This document shows positions 27,508 through 35,746 of a stretch of DNA of 64,000 nt, piece by piece (position 1 is the stretch's first letter; every line of letters begins with the position of its first letter). This stretch comes from Alloalcanivorax marinus (GTDB lineage Bacteria; Pseudomonadota; Gammaproteobacteria; Pseudomonadales; Alcanivoracaceae): the NCBI RefSeq assembly GCF_016906305.1, contig NZ_JADDOL010000002.1:124001-188000 (forward strand), read 5' to 3'. The notes beneath the pieces were generated by a model, which had not been told where the DNA came from, did no database searches, and saw nothing but the letters and a program-made list of their open reading frames with translations. Both the position numbers and the translations under genes were made by a program.

Positions 27508-27981
27508 ATGCGAGTACGCGAACTGCTCACCGAAGACCGCACCTACGACGACGTGGCGGTCACCAGTAAGAAACGGTTGCTCGACCAAATCGCCCAGCTG
27601 GCCGCGGCCAGCTGTGGCGGTCTCAACGAGCAGGAAGTCTTCGACGCCCTGGTGGCCCGGGAAAAACTGGGCTCCACCGGCATTGGCGAGGGCATCGCCA
27701 TCCCCCATTGCCGGCTCGGGCACTGCGACGCCGCCATCGGCCTGCTGCTGAAGCTGTCCGAACCGGTGGACTTCGACGCGGTGGACGGTCGTCCGGTGGA
27801 CCTGGTGTTCGTGCTGCTGGTACCGGAACAGAACCCGGAACAGCATCTCAAGACCCTCAGCCACCTGGCCAATCTGTTCAACGACGACGACTACCGCAGC
27901 GACCTGCGCCACGCCCACGGCAACCAGCGTTTGTATCAGACCGCGGTGGAATCGGAGGCCGAAATTCGCCTGGCATCCTGA
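27508..27981 (+). CDS. ptsN: PTS IIA-like nitrogen regulatory protein
   Basis: EIIA-Ntr, the end acceptor of the nitrogen phosphotransferase chain (PtsP, NPr, PtsN). It regulates potassium uptake and other targets and transports no sugar. It is 157 aa. The phosphorylated residue is His67 in GIAIPHCRL. The partner npr lies two genes downstream. Confidence 0.95.
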   Translation: MRVRELLTEDRTYDDVAVTSKKRLLDQIAQLAAASCGGLNEQEVFDALVAREKLGSTGIGEGIAIPHCRLGHCDAAIGLLLKLSEPVDFDAVDGRPVDLVFVLLVPEQNPEQHLKTLSHLANLFNDDDYRSDLRHAHGNQRLYQTAVESEAEIRLAS

Positions 27982-28003
27982 GCCGGTCGGCCGGACCATC
28001 GCT

Positions 28004-28858
28004 ATGAAACTGACCATCCTCAGCGGACGATCGGGCTCGGGCAAGACCACCGCCCTCCAGGCCCTGGAAGACCACGGCTATTATTGCGTGGACAATCTTC
28101 CCCTGGGCCTGCTGCCCACCCTGGCCGCGCAATTACAGAACGAGGACCACGCCCCGCAGCGCGTGGCGGTGGGCGTGGACGCCCGCAACCTGCCCCGTCA
28201 GTTGCTGGCCTTCAATCGCATCATCGAGGAACTGCGCCAGCAACCCCTGGACACCGAGATCATCTTTCTGGAGGCGGAACCGGCCACGCTGCTGAAGCGG
28301 TTCAGCGCCACCCGCCGCCGCCACCCCCTGAGCGGCGACGAACGCACCCTGGCCGACGCCATCGAGCTGGAAGCCAAACTGCTGGCCGATATCCGCCAGC
28401 TCGCCGACCTGGTGATCGACACCAGCAACCTGGACGTGCACACCCTGCGCAATATGATCCGCCAGCGGGTGGCGCGCCGGGACGTGCGGCTGTCCCTGCT
28501 GATCCAGTCGTTCGGCTACAAGAACGGCCTGCCCCACGACGCCGACCTGGTGTTCGACGTGCGCGCCCTGCCCAACCCGCACTGGCAGGGCGATCTGCGC
28601 CCGCTCACTGGCCGTGACGAAAAGGTGGCCGAGTTTCTGCGCGGCCACCCGGAAAGCGGCACCATGCTCGACGACATTTTCCACTTCCTGGACCGCTGGC
28701 TGCCCGCCTACGGCGCCAACGATCGCAGCTACGTGACCGTGGCGGTGGGCTGCACCGGCGGCCGCCACCGCTCCGTCTACATCACCGAACAGCTGGCCCA
28801 CCGGCTGCGCGAGAAGGGCGTGCCCCTGCACGTGCGCCACCGGGAGCTGGACGGATGA
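28004..28858 (+). CDS. rapZ: RNase adapter protein RapZ
   Basis: A 284-aa P-loop protein that in E. coli senses glucosamine-6-phosphate and presents small RNA GlmZ to RNase E. Walker A is GRSGSGKT (8-15). VDNLPLGLLP and CTGGRHRSVYI are family signatures. Whether GlmZ-like RNAs exist here is unknown. It overlaps npr by 4 bp. Confidence 0.95.
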   Translation: MKLTILSGRSGSGKTTALQALEDHGYYCVDNLPLGLLPTLAAQLQNEDHAPQRVAVGVDARNLPRQLLAFNRIIEELRQQPLDTEIIFLEAEPATLLKRFSATRRRHPLSGDERTLADAIELEAKLLADIRQLADLVIDTSNLDVHTLRNMIRQRVARRDVRLSLLIQSFGYKNGLPHDADLVFDVRALPNPHWQGDLRPLTGRDEKVAEFLRGHPESGTMLDDIFHFLDRWLPAYGANDRSYVTVAVGCTGGRHRSVYITEQLAHRLREKGVPLHVRHRELDG

Positions 28859-29124
28859 TTGAACGGAATCTGACGGTCACCAACAAGCTCGGTCTGCACG
28901 CCCGCGCCGCCGCCAAGGTGGTCAGTGTCTCCTGCCGCTACAGCTGCACCATCCAGGTGCTGCAGGGCGAGCGAGCCATTGATGCCAAGAGCATCATGGG
29001 CCTGCTGATGCTCGGCGCCGCCAAGGGCACCACCCTGACCGTGCGCGTGGACGGCGAGGACGAAGTGCCCGCCATGGATGAGCTGGCCGACCTGTTCGAG
29101 CGCAAGTTCGACGAAGGCGAATAG
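28855..29124 (+). CDS. npr: Phosphocarrier protein NPr (HPr family)
   Basis: An 89-aa HPr-like protein of the nitrogen PTS, carrying phosphate from PtsP to PtsN. The active His15 (LGLHARAA) and Ser46 (AKSIMGLL) are present. The ATG overlaps the rapZ stop (ATGA). Confidence 0.95.
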   Translation: MIERNLTVTNKLGLHARAAAKVVSVSCRYSCTIQVLQGERAIDAKSIMGLLMLGAAKGTTLTVRVDGEDEVPAMDELADLFERKFDEGE

Positions 29125-29196
29125 CCACCGCTTTTTCACCCTTTGACCCTTCCCTGGCCGGTACTGGGTTAAACTGGCGCACAGCGAGGAGGGGTC

Positions 29197-30555
29197 ATGT
29201 CCGAACAAAGTCAGCACAAGCGCAATCTCAACGCCGTCAACCGGGCCCTGGCCGGGGGCACCTTTTCCCAGGTGCGCCAGTTGCTCAACAGTCTGCCCGG
29301 CGCCGAGACCGCCCACCTGCTGGAATCCTCGCCGCCCCGGGAACGGGAAATCCTCTGGCGTTTGCTCAGCCAGGAGCAGGAAACCGAGGTGCTGCAGTAC
29401 CTGGGCGAGGAAGTGCGCGTGGAACTGCTGCGCGACCTGCCGCCGGAAGAACTGGTACCGCTGATCGAGGATCTGGACACCGACGACCTGGCCGACCTGC
29501 TGCAGGAATTGCCCGAACAGGTCACCAGCCAGGTACTGGCCGCCCTGGACGCGCAGAACCGGGAGCGCCTGGAACAGGTGATGAGCTACCCGGAGGACAC
29601 CGCCGGCGGCCTGATGAACACCGACGTGATCACGGTGCGCCCGGAGATCACCTTCGGCGTGGTGCAACGCTACCTGCGCCGTCGCGGCGAAATCCCCGAG
29701 ACCACCGACAACCTGCTGGTGGTCAATCGCAGAAACCAGTTTATCGGCGTACTGCCGCTGACCCGGGTGCTGATCTCCGACCCCGGCACCACGGTGCGCG
29801 AAGCCATGCGCACCGACGTGGAAGCGATTCCCGCCGACCGCCCCGCCCACGATGTGGCCAAACTGTTCGAGCGGCTCGACCTGGTGACCGCCGCGGTGGT
29901 GGACGAGAACGGCGTGCTGGTGGGCCGGATCACCATTGATGACGTGGTGGACGTGATCCGCGAGGAAGCGGATCACTCCCTGATGGGCATGGCCGGTCTG
30001 GATGAGGACGAGGACACTTTCGGCTCGGTGTGGCACACGGTGCGGCGCCGTTCCCTGTGGCTGGGCATCAACCTGCTTACCGCCCTGGCCGCCTCGGCGG
30101 TGATCAGCCTGTTCGAGAACACCCTGGAAAAAGTGGTGGCCCTGGCGGTGCTGATGCCGATCGTGGCCAGCATGGGCGGCATCGCCGGCAGCCAGACCCT
30201 GACCCTGGTGATCCGCGCCATGGCGCTGGGCCAGGTGCAGGAAGGCAACACCCGTTATCTGTTCACCAAGGAACTGGCGGTGGGCGCGCTCAACGGCCTG
30301 CTCTGGGCGCTGGTGATCGGCGCCACCGCCGCGCTCTGGTTCGACGACACCAGCCTGGGCATGATCATCGCCTCGGCCATGGTGCTCAATCTGGTGGTGG
30401 CCGCCGGGGCCGGGGCCCTGATCCCCATCGCCATGAAACGCATGGGCATCGACCCGGCGCTGGCCGGGTCGGTGGTGCTCACCACGATTACGGATGTGGT
30501 CGGGTTCTTCGCGTTTCTGGGGCTGGCGACGATTCTCTACGCGAGCCTGCTCTAG
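29197..30555 (+). CDS. mgtE: Magnesium transporter MgtE
   Basis: A 452-aa MgtE channel. It has the N-terminal superhelical Mg-sensing domain (LLRDLPPEELVPLIEDLDTDDLADLLQ), two CBS domains (about 135-255), and five C-terminal transmembrane helices from about residue 285 with [27 protein letters not shown] precedes the ATG. It stands after npr with a 72-bp gap too short for a known magnesium riboswitch. Confidence 0.95.
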   Translation: MSEQSQHKRNLNAVNRALAGGTFSQVRQLLNSLPGAETAHLLESSPPREREILWRLLSQEQETEVLQYLGEEVRVELLRDLPPEELVPLIEDLDTDDLADLLQELPEQVTSQVLAALDAQNRERLEQVMSYPEDTAGGLMNTDVITVRPEITFGVVQRYLRRRGEIPETTDNLLVVNRRNQFIGVLPLTRVLISDPGTTVREAMRTDVEAIPADRPAHDVAKLFERLDLVTAAVVDENGVLVGRITIDDVVDVIREEADHSLMGMAGLDEDEDTFGSVWHTVRRRSLWLGINLLTALAASAVISLFENTLEKVVALAVLMPIVASMGGIAGSQTLTLVIRAMALGQVQEGNTRYLFTKELAVGALNGLLWALVIGATAALWFDDTSLGMIIASAMVLNLVVAAGAGALIPIAMKRMGIDPALAGSVVLTTITDVVGFFAFLGLATILYASLL

Positions 30556-30569
30556 CGGCCTTCGGCCGC
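30555..30569. terminator. Hairpin in the convergent gap after mgtE
   Basis: GCGGCC and GGCCGC form a 6-bp stem with a 3-nt loop inside the 18-bp gap between converging stops. There is no T-run, so termination is only a guess. Confidence 0.3.
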
Positions 30570-30573
30570 CTCC

Positions 30574-31515
30574 TCACAGATCCGGCGTGGCGTCCGGTTC
30601 GTCGTCGCCGACGCCGAAGATATCCCGGAACGAGGCGTAGACGGACACCGTGGTCAGGGCCAGCAAGAACAATGCGAACACCAGGGACAGGAAACCGCTG
30701 AACAGGCCCACCAGCAGCATGGCCAGGCTGTCCGCGCCGAACAGCATGTTCGCCCCTGCCAGCAGCACACCGAGCAACGCCGCCAGCAGCAGCAGGAACA
30801 GCATCGGCACCAGGCCGTACCAGAGCATCGGCAGCCAGTTGCGCAGCACCGCCGTCAGACTTTCGCCGAGTGCCGCCAAGGGCCGGCGGTCGCCAAAGAA
30901 CACCAGCGGTACCTGGAACCAGATCATCGCCATGTAGGGGATCGATATCGCCACCATGATCAGCGTGAGCAGCGCCACCTTGATCATGCCCATCTGCCCG
31001 AACGCCGCGGCGGAGGTCGGGTCCAGGGGTTCGCCCTGGAAGCCGGCGGTGAACAGGGCGGCGATTTCCGGCCCGAACAGCAGCAATACCGCCACCACCA
31101 TCAGCAGCGTGAACAGAACCTGCAGCCCCACCTGGGTCAGACCGGTCAGAAACAGGGGCCCGGTGCGCTGGGAAAAACCGACGAACAGCTGACCGAAATC
31201 GAACTCTTCATCGTGCCAGCGCCGCCAGGCCAGCTGATGCAGCCCGGCCACCAGCACCGGCCCGATCAGCGTCGGCGCGAAGTTGCCAAGCACCGGCACG
31301 AACAGACCAAGCAGACTGATGCCCATGATCACCGCCATGAACACCAGCAGGGCCAGGCACCAGAGCACCCGGTTGGCGGCGGTGAGCGCCCACGCCCGCC
31401 GCCACCACAGCCAGCCATGGCCGATCGGCCGGCGCCGGGCGGCGCCGACCCGCTCGGGGCCGGGACCGACGGGACCGCCCAGGTCCGCTTCCGGCCCCTG
31501 GTAGGGATTGATCAT
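30574..31515 (-). CDS. BPSS1780-like membrane protein (paralogue 1)
   Basis: A 313-aa polytopic inner-membrane protein with about six hydrophobic segments. It begins MINPYQGPEADL, a short cytoplasmic motif shared with the gene just upstream, and carries FVGFSQRTGPL in the middle. This matches proteins annotated as the BPSS1780 family, function unknown. Its ATG overlaps the upstream stop by 4 bp. No catalytic motif is visible. Confidence 0.75.
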   Translation of the reverse strand: MINPYQGPEADLGGPVGPGPERVGAARRRPIGHGWLWWRRAWALTAANRVLWCLALLVFMAVIMGISLLGLFVPVLGNFAPTLIGPVLVAGLHQLAWRRWHDEEFDFGQLFVGFSQRTGPLFLTGLTQVGLQVLFTLLMVVAVLLLFGPEIAALFTAGFQGEPLDPTSAAAFGQMGMIKVALLTLIMVAISIPYMAMIWFQVPLVFFGDRRPLAALGESLTAVLRNWLPMLWYGLVPMLFLLLLAALLGVLLAGANMLFGADSLAMLLVGLFSGFLSLVFALFLLALTTVSVYASFRDIFGVGDDEPDATPDL

Positions 31516-32300
31516 GACTCGGTCAGAACCTGTTTAAAGGACAGATAGAAGGCACCCGCCAGGATCGGCATCACGAACAGCCAGCCCAGCAGCGCCGGTA
31601 GCGCCGCCAGCGCCACGATCACGGTGGCCACCAGACCGTAGACGACCATCGGGATCAGGTTCTTGAGGCAGGCCTGGAAACTGAGTTTCAGGGCCCGGCC
31701 CGGGCCGGTGTCGGTGAGCATCACCAGCGGCACGGTGAAGTAGAACAGAAACGCCACCAAGGTGACCACGACCACCGCCACCAACATCAACACCAGGAAC
31801 AGCCCGCCACTCAGGCTGCCACCGGTTGCTCCCGGATCCATACCCGACAGCGCGCCGGCGCCCAGCGTCATGACCATCAGGCCACCGACCAGCAAACCGA
31901 TGGCCAGGAACACGCCCAGCTGGGCCAGTGACAACAGCAGCAGCGGACCGGTGCGCTGGGAAAAGCCGGCGAACAGATCGGTGAAATCGGACTGGCCGGT
32001 GGTGTCGATGCGATGAAACATCTTCACCAGGCCGCCGTACAGCAGCGTCATCAGAAACGGCTGCGCCAGCGGGCCGATCAACGGAATGAACTGCAACACG
32101 GTGGTGATCAAGAAGATCAACACCAGGGCCCCGATCACCACGCCCCAGTGGCCGGACAGCAGCTTCATGCCGTCACCGATCCAGGCCAGCGCTTCGCCCA
32201 CGGTCACCTTGCGGGGCTCGCTCAGTTGCATGTCCCCCGGGGCCGTCGCGCGGCCAACGACATCAGCTTCCGGTTGTTGATACGGATTAACATCACTCAT
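31512..32300 (-). CDS. BPSS1780-like membrane protein (paralogue 2)
   Basis: A 262-aa membrane protein starting MSDVNPYQQPEADV, with several transmembrane segments and FAGFSQRTGPLLLL. It is a clear tandem paralogue of the next gene, with the same N-terminal NPYQ-PEAD motif and central GFSQRTGPL. It lies 41 bp downstream of pmbA on the same strand and may share its transcript. Function unknown. Confidence 0.75.
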   Translation of the reverse strand: MSDVNPYQQPEADVVGRATAPGDMQLSEPRKVTVGEALAWIGDGMKLLSGHWGVVIGALVLIFLITTVLQFIPLIGPLAQPFLMTLLYGGLVKMFHRIDTTGQSDFTDLFAGFSQRTGPLLLLSLAQLGVFLAIGLLVGGLMVMTLGAGALSGMDPGATGGSLSGGLFLVLMLVAVVVVTLVAFLFYFTVPLVMLTDTGPGRALKLSFQACLKNLIPMVVYGLVATVIVALAALPALLGWLFVMPILAGAFYLSFKQVLTES

Positions 32301-32341
32301 GGGTAGCTTCCCTTGCTTTCAGCAAATAAAAAAATAACGAC

Positions 32342-33697
32342 TCAAACGCCGGCCACTTTCATCGGGGCCAGCAAAAGGGAGCCGGAGGCAATGTTGCCGC
32401 GACGGTCCACATTGGTCCCGCTCCCCTGAATGCCGGCAAACATGTCCCCCAGATTTCCGGCAATGGTAAACTCTTGAAGCGGCTTCTGTATGACACCGTT
32501 CTCAATCCAGAAACCGGCGGCGCCCCGCGAATAATCCCCGGTCACCAGATTGACGCCCTGCCCCATCACCTCGGTGACCAGCACGCCGGTGCCCAGGCGC
32601 CGGATCAGCGCCGCCTCGTCCTCGCCGGTGTCGGTGATGGACAGATTACGCACGCCGCCGCCGTTGCCGGTGGGCGCCATCTCCAGACGCCGGGCCGCGT
32701 ACAGGCCCAGCGCGTAACGCTTGAGCACGCCGTCCTCCACGAACGCCTGGGCGCGGGTGGGCAGGCCGTCCGCGTCGAACCCGGCGGAGCCGTTGCCGCC
32801 CACCTGCAGCGGGTCCTCACGAATGTCGATGCCGGCGGGAAAGAGACGCTCGCCGAGCCGGTCGCGCAGGAAGGAAGCGCGCCGGTACAGGGTGCCGCCG
32901 CTGATCGCCGACACGAAATGCGCCAGCAGAGTGGCGGCGATTTCCGGCGACAGCAGCACCGGCCACTGGCCGGTGGCCGGCACCTCGGCGCCCAGCCGCG
33001 CCAGGGTGCGGCGGCGCGCTTCCTCGCCCACCTGCTCCGGCCCGGCCATGCGGTCGGCCTGGCGGTTGCCGTCGTACCAGTAGTTGCGCTGCATGCCGTT
33101 GGCGTCCTCCGCCACCACCGCGCAGCTGCGCGAATGGAAGGTGCCGGCGTGGCCCTGCAAAAAGCCGGCGCTGGTGCCCAGCACCTGCACGCTGACGCCG
33201 GTGCTCACCGACGCCCCTTCAGAATTGACGATGCGGGCATCGTCCCGGGCCACGTTTTCACAGCGCAGTGCTTCCTCGATGGCCTGTTCGGTGGTCAGCG
33301 CCCAGGGATGGTACAGCCCCAACTCCGGCTCCGGGCCGGCCAGCTGATCCGGTTCGGCGAGCCCGGCGAAGGGGTCCTCCTCGGTGTGGCGGGCGATGGC
33401 GCAGGCGGCGGCCACCGCGTCGCGCAGGCTTTCCGGGCTGTCGTCGGAGGTGCTGGCGTGGCCCTTGCGCTGGCCGAAGAACACGGTCACGCCCAGGCCG
33501 CGGTCGCGGTGGAACTCCACCGTCTCCACCTCGCCCAGGCGCACGTCCACGGACAGGCCCTGGGCCAGATTCAGGCGCGCTTCGGCGGCGCTGGCGCCCT
33601 GCCGTTTGGCTTCCTCGAGCACGCGGGCGACGACGTCGCGGGCGGCGGCGAGGGAATGAGGACCGAGATCAACTGTCGCGCTGGCGTTTTCGGACAT
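32342..33697 (-). CDS. pmbA: Metalloprotease subunit PmbA (TldE)
   Basis: Subunit of the TldD/TldE (PmbA) protease that unfolds and degrades peptides, including microcin B17 precursor and CcdA in E. coli. It is 451 aa. Family motifs include VFFGQRKGHASTSD, NSEGASVSTG, LGLYAARRLEMAPTGNGGG and GYGxxxTGDYSRGAAGFWIENG-type sequence. TldE lacks the metal-binding histidines carried by TldD. Its partner tldD is 13 kb away in this window. Divergent from darP with only 31 bp between starts. Confidence 0.94.
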   Translation of the reverse strand: MSENASATVDLGPHSLAAARDVVARVLEEAKRQGASAAEARLNLAQGLSVDVRLGEVETVEFHRDRGLGVTVFFGQRKGHASTSDDSPESLRDAVAAACAIARHTEEDPFAGLAEPDQLAGPEPELGLYHPWALTTEQAIEEALRCENVARDDARIVNSEGASVSTGVSVQVLGTSAGFLQGHAGTFHSRSCAVVAEDANGMQRNYWYDGNRQADRMAGPEQVGEEARRRTLARLGAEVPATGQWPVLLSPEIAATLLAHFVSAISGGTLYRRASFLRDRLGERLFPAGIDIREDPLQVGGNGSAGFDADGLPTRAQAFVEDGVLKRYALGLYAARRLEMAPTGNGGGVRNLSITDTGEDEAALIRRLGTGVLVTEVMGQGVNLVTGDYSRGAAGFWIENGVIQKPLQEFTIAGNLGDMFAGIQGSGTNVDRRGNIASGSLLLAPMKVAGV

Positions 33698-33728
33698 AAA
33701 CTAAGGCTTTCTCTTCCGCGTTGACGAT

Positions 33729-34268
33729 ATGACCGAGTATAACGATCCCCTGCCGAGCAAGACACGCCGCAAACTGGAAATGCAGGAACTGCAGGAGGTG
33801 GGCCTGGAGCTGATGGCGCTCAAGGCCGGCCAGCAGGCGCGTCTGCCCCTCAATGACCCGCTGCGCGCGGCCCTGGAGGAAGCGCGCCGCATCCAGCATC
33901 CGGACGCGCGCCGCCGCCACGCGCTGTACGTGGGCCGGCTGATCAGCGATTCCGACCCGGACACGCTGCTGGCCGCCCTGGCCGCGCTCACCGACCCGGT
34001 GCGCCAGCAACGGCTGCAGCAATGGACCGAGCAGGTACTGGCCTGCGAGGGCCCCCGCGACGCCGAGCCCATCGTGCAGCAGATTCTTCAGTACTATCCG
34101 GAGGGCGACCGCCAGGCGCTGCGCAATCAGGTGCGCAATCTGATCAAGGCGCGCCCGGCCGGCGAACTGCACGAAGCGGACGCGGAACAACGCGCCCGCC
34201 TGAAGCGCGAGCGCAAGCGCTTCGTGGGCCTGCTCAACGAGCTGGACAAGAACAGTCCGCTTTACTGA
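33729..34268 (+). CDS. darP: Ribosome biogenesis factor DarP (YjgA)
   Basis: A 179-aa YjgA/DarP protein that helps 50S subunit maturation. It is highly charged and helical, with the family motifs LPSKTRRKLEMQELQEVGLELMALK and RKRFVGLLNEL near the end. It is divergent from pmbA and overlaps the end of the convergent outer-membrane factor gene by 7 bp. Confidence 0.93.
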   Translation: MTEYNDPLPSKTRRKLEMQELQEVGLELMALKAGQQARLPLNDPLRAALEEARRIQHPDARRRHALYVGRLISDSDPDTLLAALAALTDPVRQQRLQQWTEQVLACEGPRDAEPIVQQILQYYPEGDRQALRNQVRNLIKARPAGELHEADAEQRARLKRERKRFVGLLNELDKNSPLY

Positions 34269-35746
34269 GCCTGGTCTTCCCAGGGGCGCGGCGGTTCCAC
34301 CACCGTTTGCACCACCGGGTCGTCCAGATCCCAGCCGCCGCCGATGGCGGCGGCCAGGCGGATCGAGGCGTTCAGCCGGTCGGCCAGAATCCGCAGTTGG
34401 GCGCGCTGGGCCTCCAGCGCCAGATCCTGGGCGCTGGCCACCTCCAGAAAGGTGACCATGCCGGCCCGGTAGCGGTTGGTGACCACCCGCAGATTGTCCC
34501 GGGCCAGGGCCAGCAGCGCGTCCTGCTGCTCGCTTTGCCGGGTCAGAAAGCGCAGCGCCGCCAGGGCGTCCTCCACTTCCTGCAGACTTTCCAGCACCGT
34601 TTGCCGGTACAGCGCCACCTGCTCGTCGTACTCGGCCAGGGCCAGGTCGTTGGCGGCCCGGCGGGCGCCGCCGTCGAACAGGGTCTGGGCCAGGGACGGT
34701 CCCACCGACCAGACCCGCACCGGCGCGTCGAGCAAATCGCCGAAGCGGTCCGCCTCCACGCCATAGGACGCGGACAGCGTCAGCTCCGGCAGCCAGGCGG
34801 CCCGCGCCACGCCGATGCGGGCGTTGGCGGCGGCCACCTGCCGTTCCGCCACCACCACATCCGGGCGGCGGCTGATCAGTACCCCGGGCAGGGTCGCCGG
34901 CAGGGCCGGCACCGTGGGCAGCCGGTCCGCCGGTGCCAGGGCGAACTCCGAGGGCGCCCGGCCAATCAGCACGGCGATGGCGTTCTCCTCGGCGGCGCGC
35001 TGATTGCGCAGGTCGGACAGTTCGGTGCGCAGGGACTGGCTCTGGGTCTGGGCCTGGATCACATCCGAGCGCGCCACGATGCCGGCGTTGTATTGATTAC
35101 GGGTCAGTTCCAGCGAGCGGTCGTAGGCCTCCATGGTCTGCCGCAACAGCGCCATTTGCCGGTCCAGGGCACGCAAGCGCACATAGCTCTGCGCCAGCGA
35201 GACACGCATGCTCAGCCGCACCGCCGCCAGGTCGGCGGCGCTGGCCTGCAGACCGGCCCGGTCCGCTTCCACCTGGCGCCGCACCCGGCCCCACAGATCC
35301 GGCACCCAGTTGAGATTGAACCCGGCGCTGTAGGACTCGGTGATGCGACCGCTACGCACGGTGCTGCCGGTGACCACGCTGCGCGACTCATCGCTGCCGC
35401 GCCGCTGCCCCTCCACCGAGGCACTCAGCACCGGGCTGTAACCGCTGCGGGCATCGGCCCAGCGCGCCTCGGCGGCGCGGAAACGGGCCTGAGCCTGGGC
35501 CAGGGTCTGGTTGGCGGCGGCGGCCTGATCCAGCAGCCCGGTGAGCACCGGGTCGTCGAACGCCCGCCACCACTCGCCACTGGCGGCCCAGCTTTGTGGC
35601 GGCACCGTGCGCCAGCCCTGCTCGTGTTTGAAGTCCGCCGGCAGCGGCGCCGCCGGACGTTGATAGTCGGGCCCCACGGTGCAGGCGGCCAGCAGCAGGC
35701 CGGCGGCGAGAAGCGAAACGGTGGGCAGGGATCGGCAAAGACTCAT
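34262..35746 (-). CDS. RND efflux outer-membrane lipoprotein (NodT/OprM family)
   Basis: Outer-membrane exit channel of the adjacent RND pump. It is 494 aa. The start is at 35746, overlapping the upstream pump stop by 4 bp. A lipobox LLLAAC lies near residue 21, then TVGPDYQRP, the classic OprM-type mature N-terminus. Two outer-membrane efflux repeats with long coiled-coil helices follow. It is last in the four-gene operon, like OpmB of MuxABC-OpmB. Confidence 0.93.
   Translation of the reverse strand: MSLCRSLPTVSLLAAGLLLAACTVGPDYQRPAAPLPADFKHEQGWRTVPPQSWAASGEWWRAFDDPVLTGLLDQAAAANQTLAQAQARFRAAEARWADARSGYSPVLSASVEGQRRGSDESRSVVTGSTVRSGRITESYSAGFNLNWVPDLWGRVRRQVEADRAGLQASAADLAAVRLSMRVSLAQSYVRLRALDRQMALLRQTMEAYDRSLELTRNQYNAGIVARSDVIQAQTQSQSLRTELSDLRNQRAAEENAIAVLIGRAPSEFALAPADRLPTVPALPATLPGVLISRRPDVVVAERQVAAANARIGVARAAWLPELTLSASYGVEADRFGDLLDAPVRVWSVGPSLAQTLFDGGARRAANDLALAEYDEQVALYRQTVLESLQEVEDALAALRFLTRQSEQQDALLALARDNLRVVTNRYRAGMVTFLEVASAQDLALEAQRAQLRILADRLNASIRLAAAIGGGWDLDDPVVQTVVEPPRPWEDQAQ

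Noticed and set aside
29125-29196. Magnesium riboswitch before mgtE
   Set aside because: The gap is too short for an M-box or mini-ykkC-like leader, and no conserved pairing is seen.
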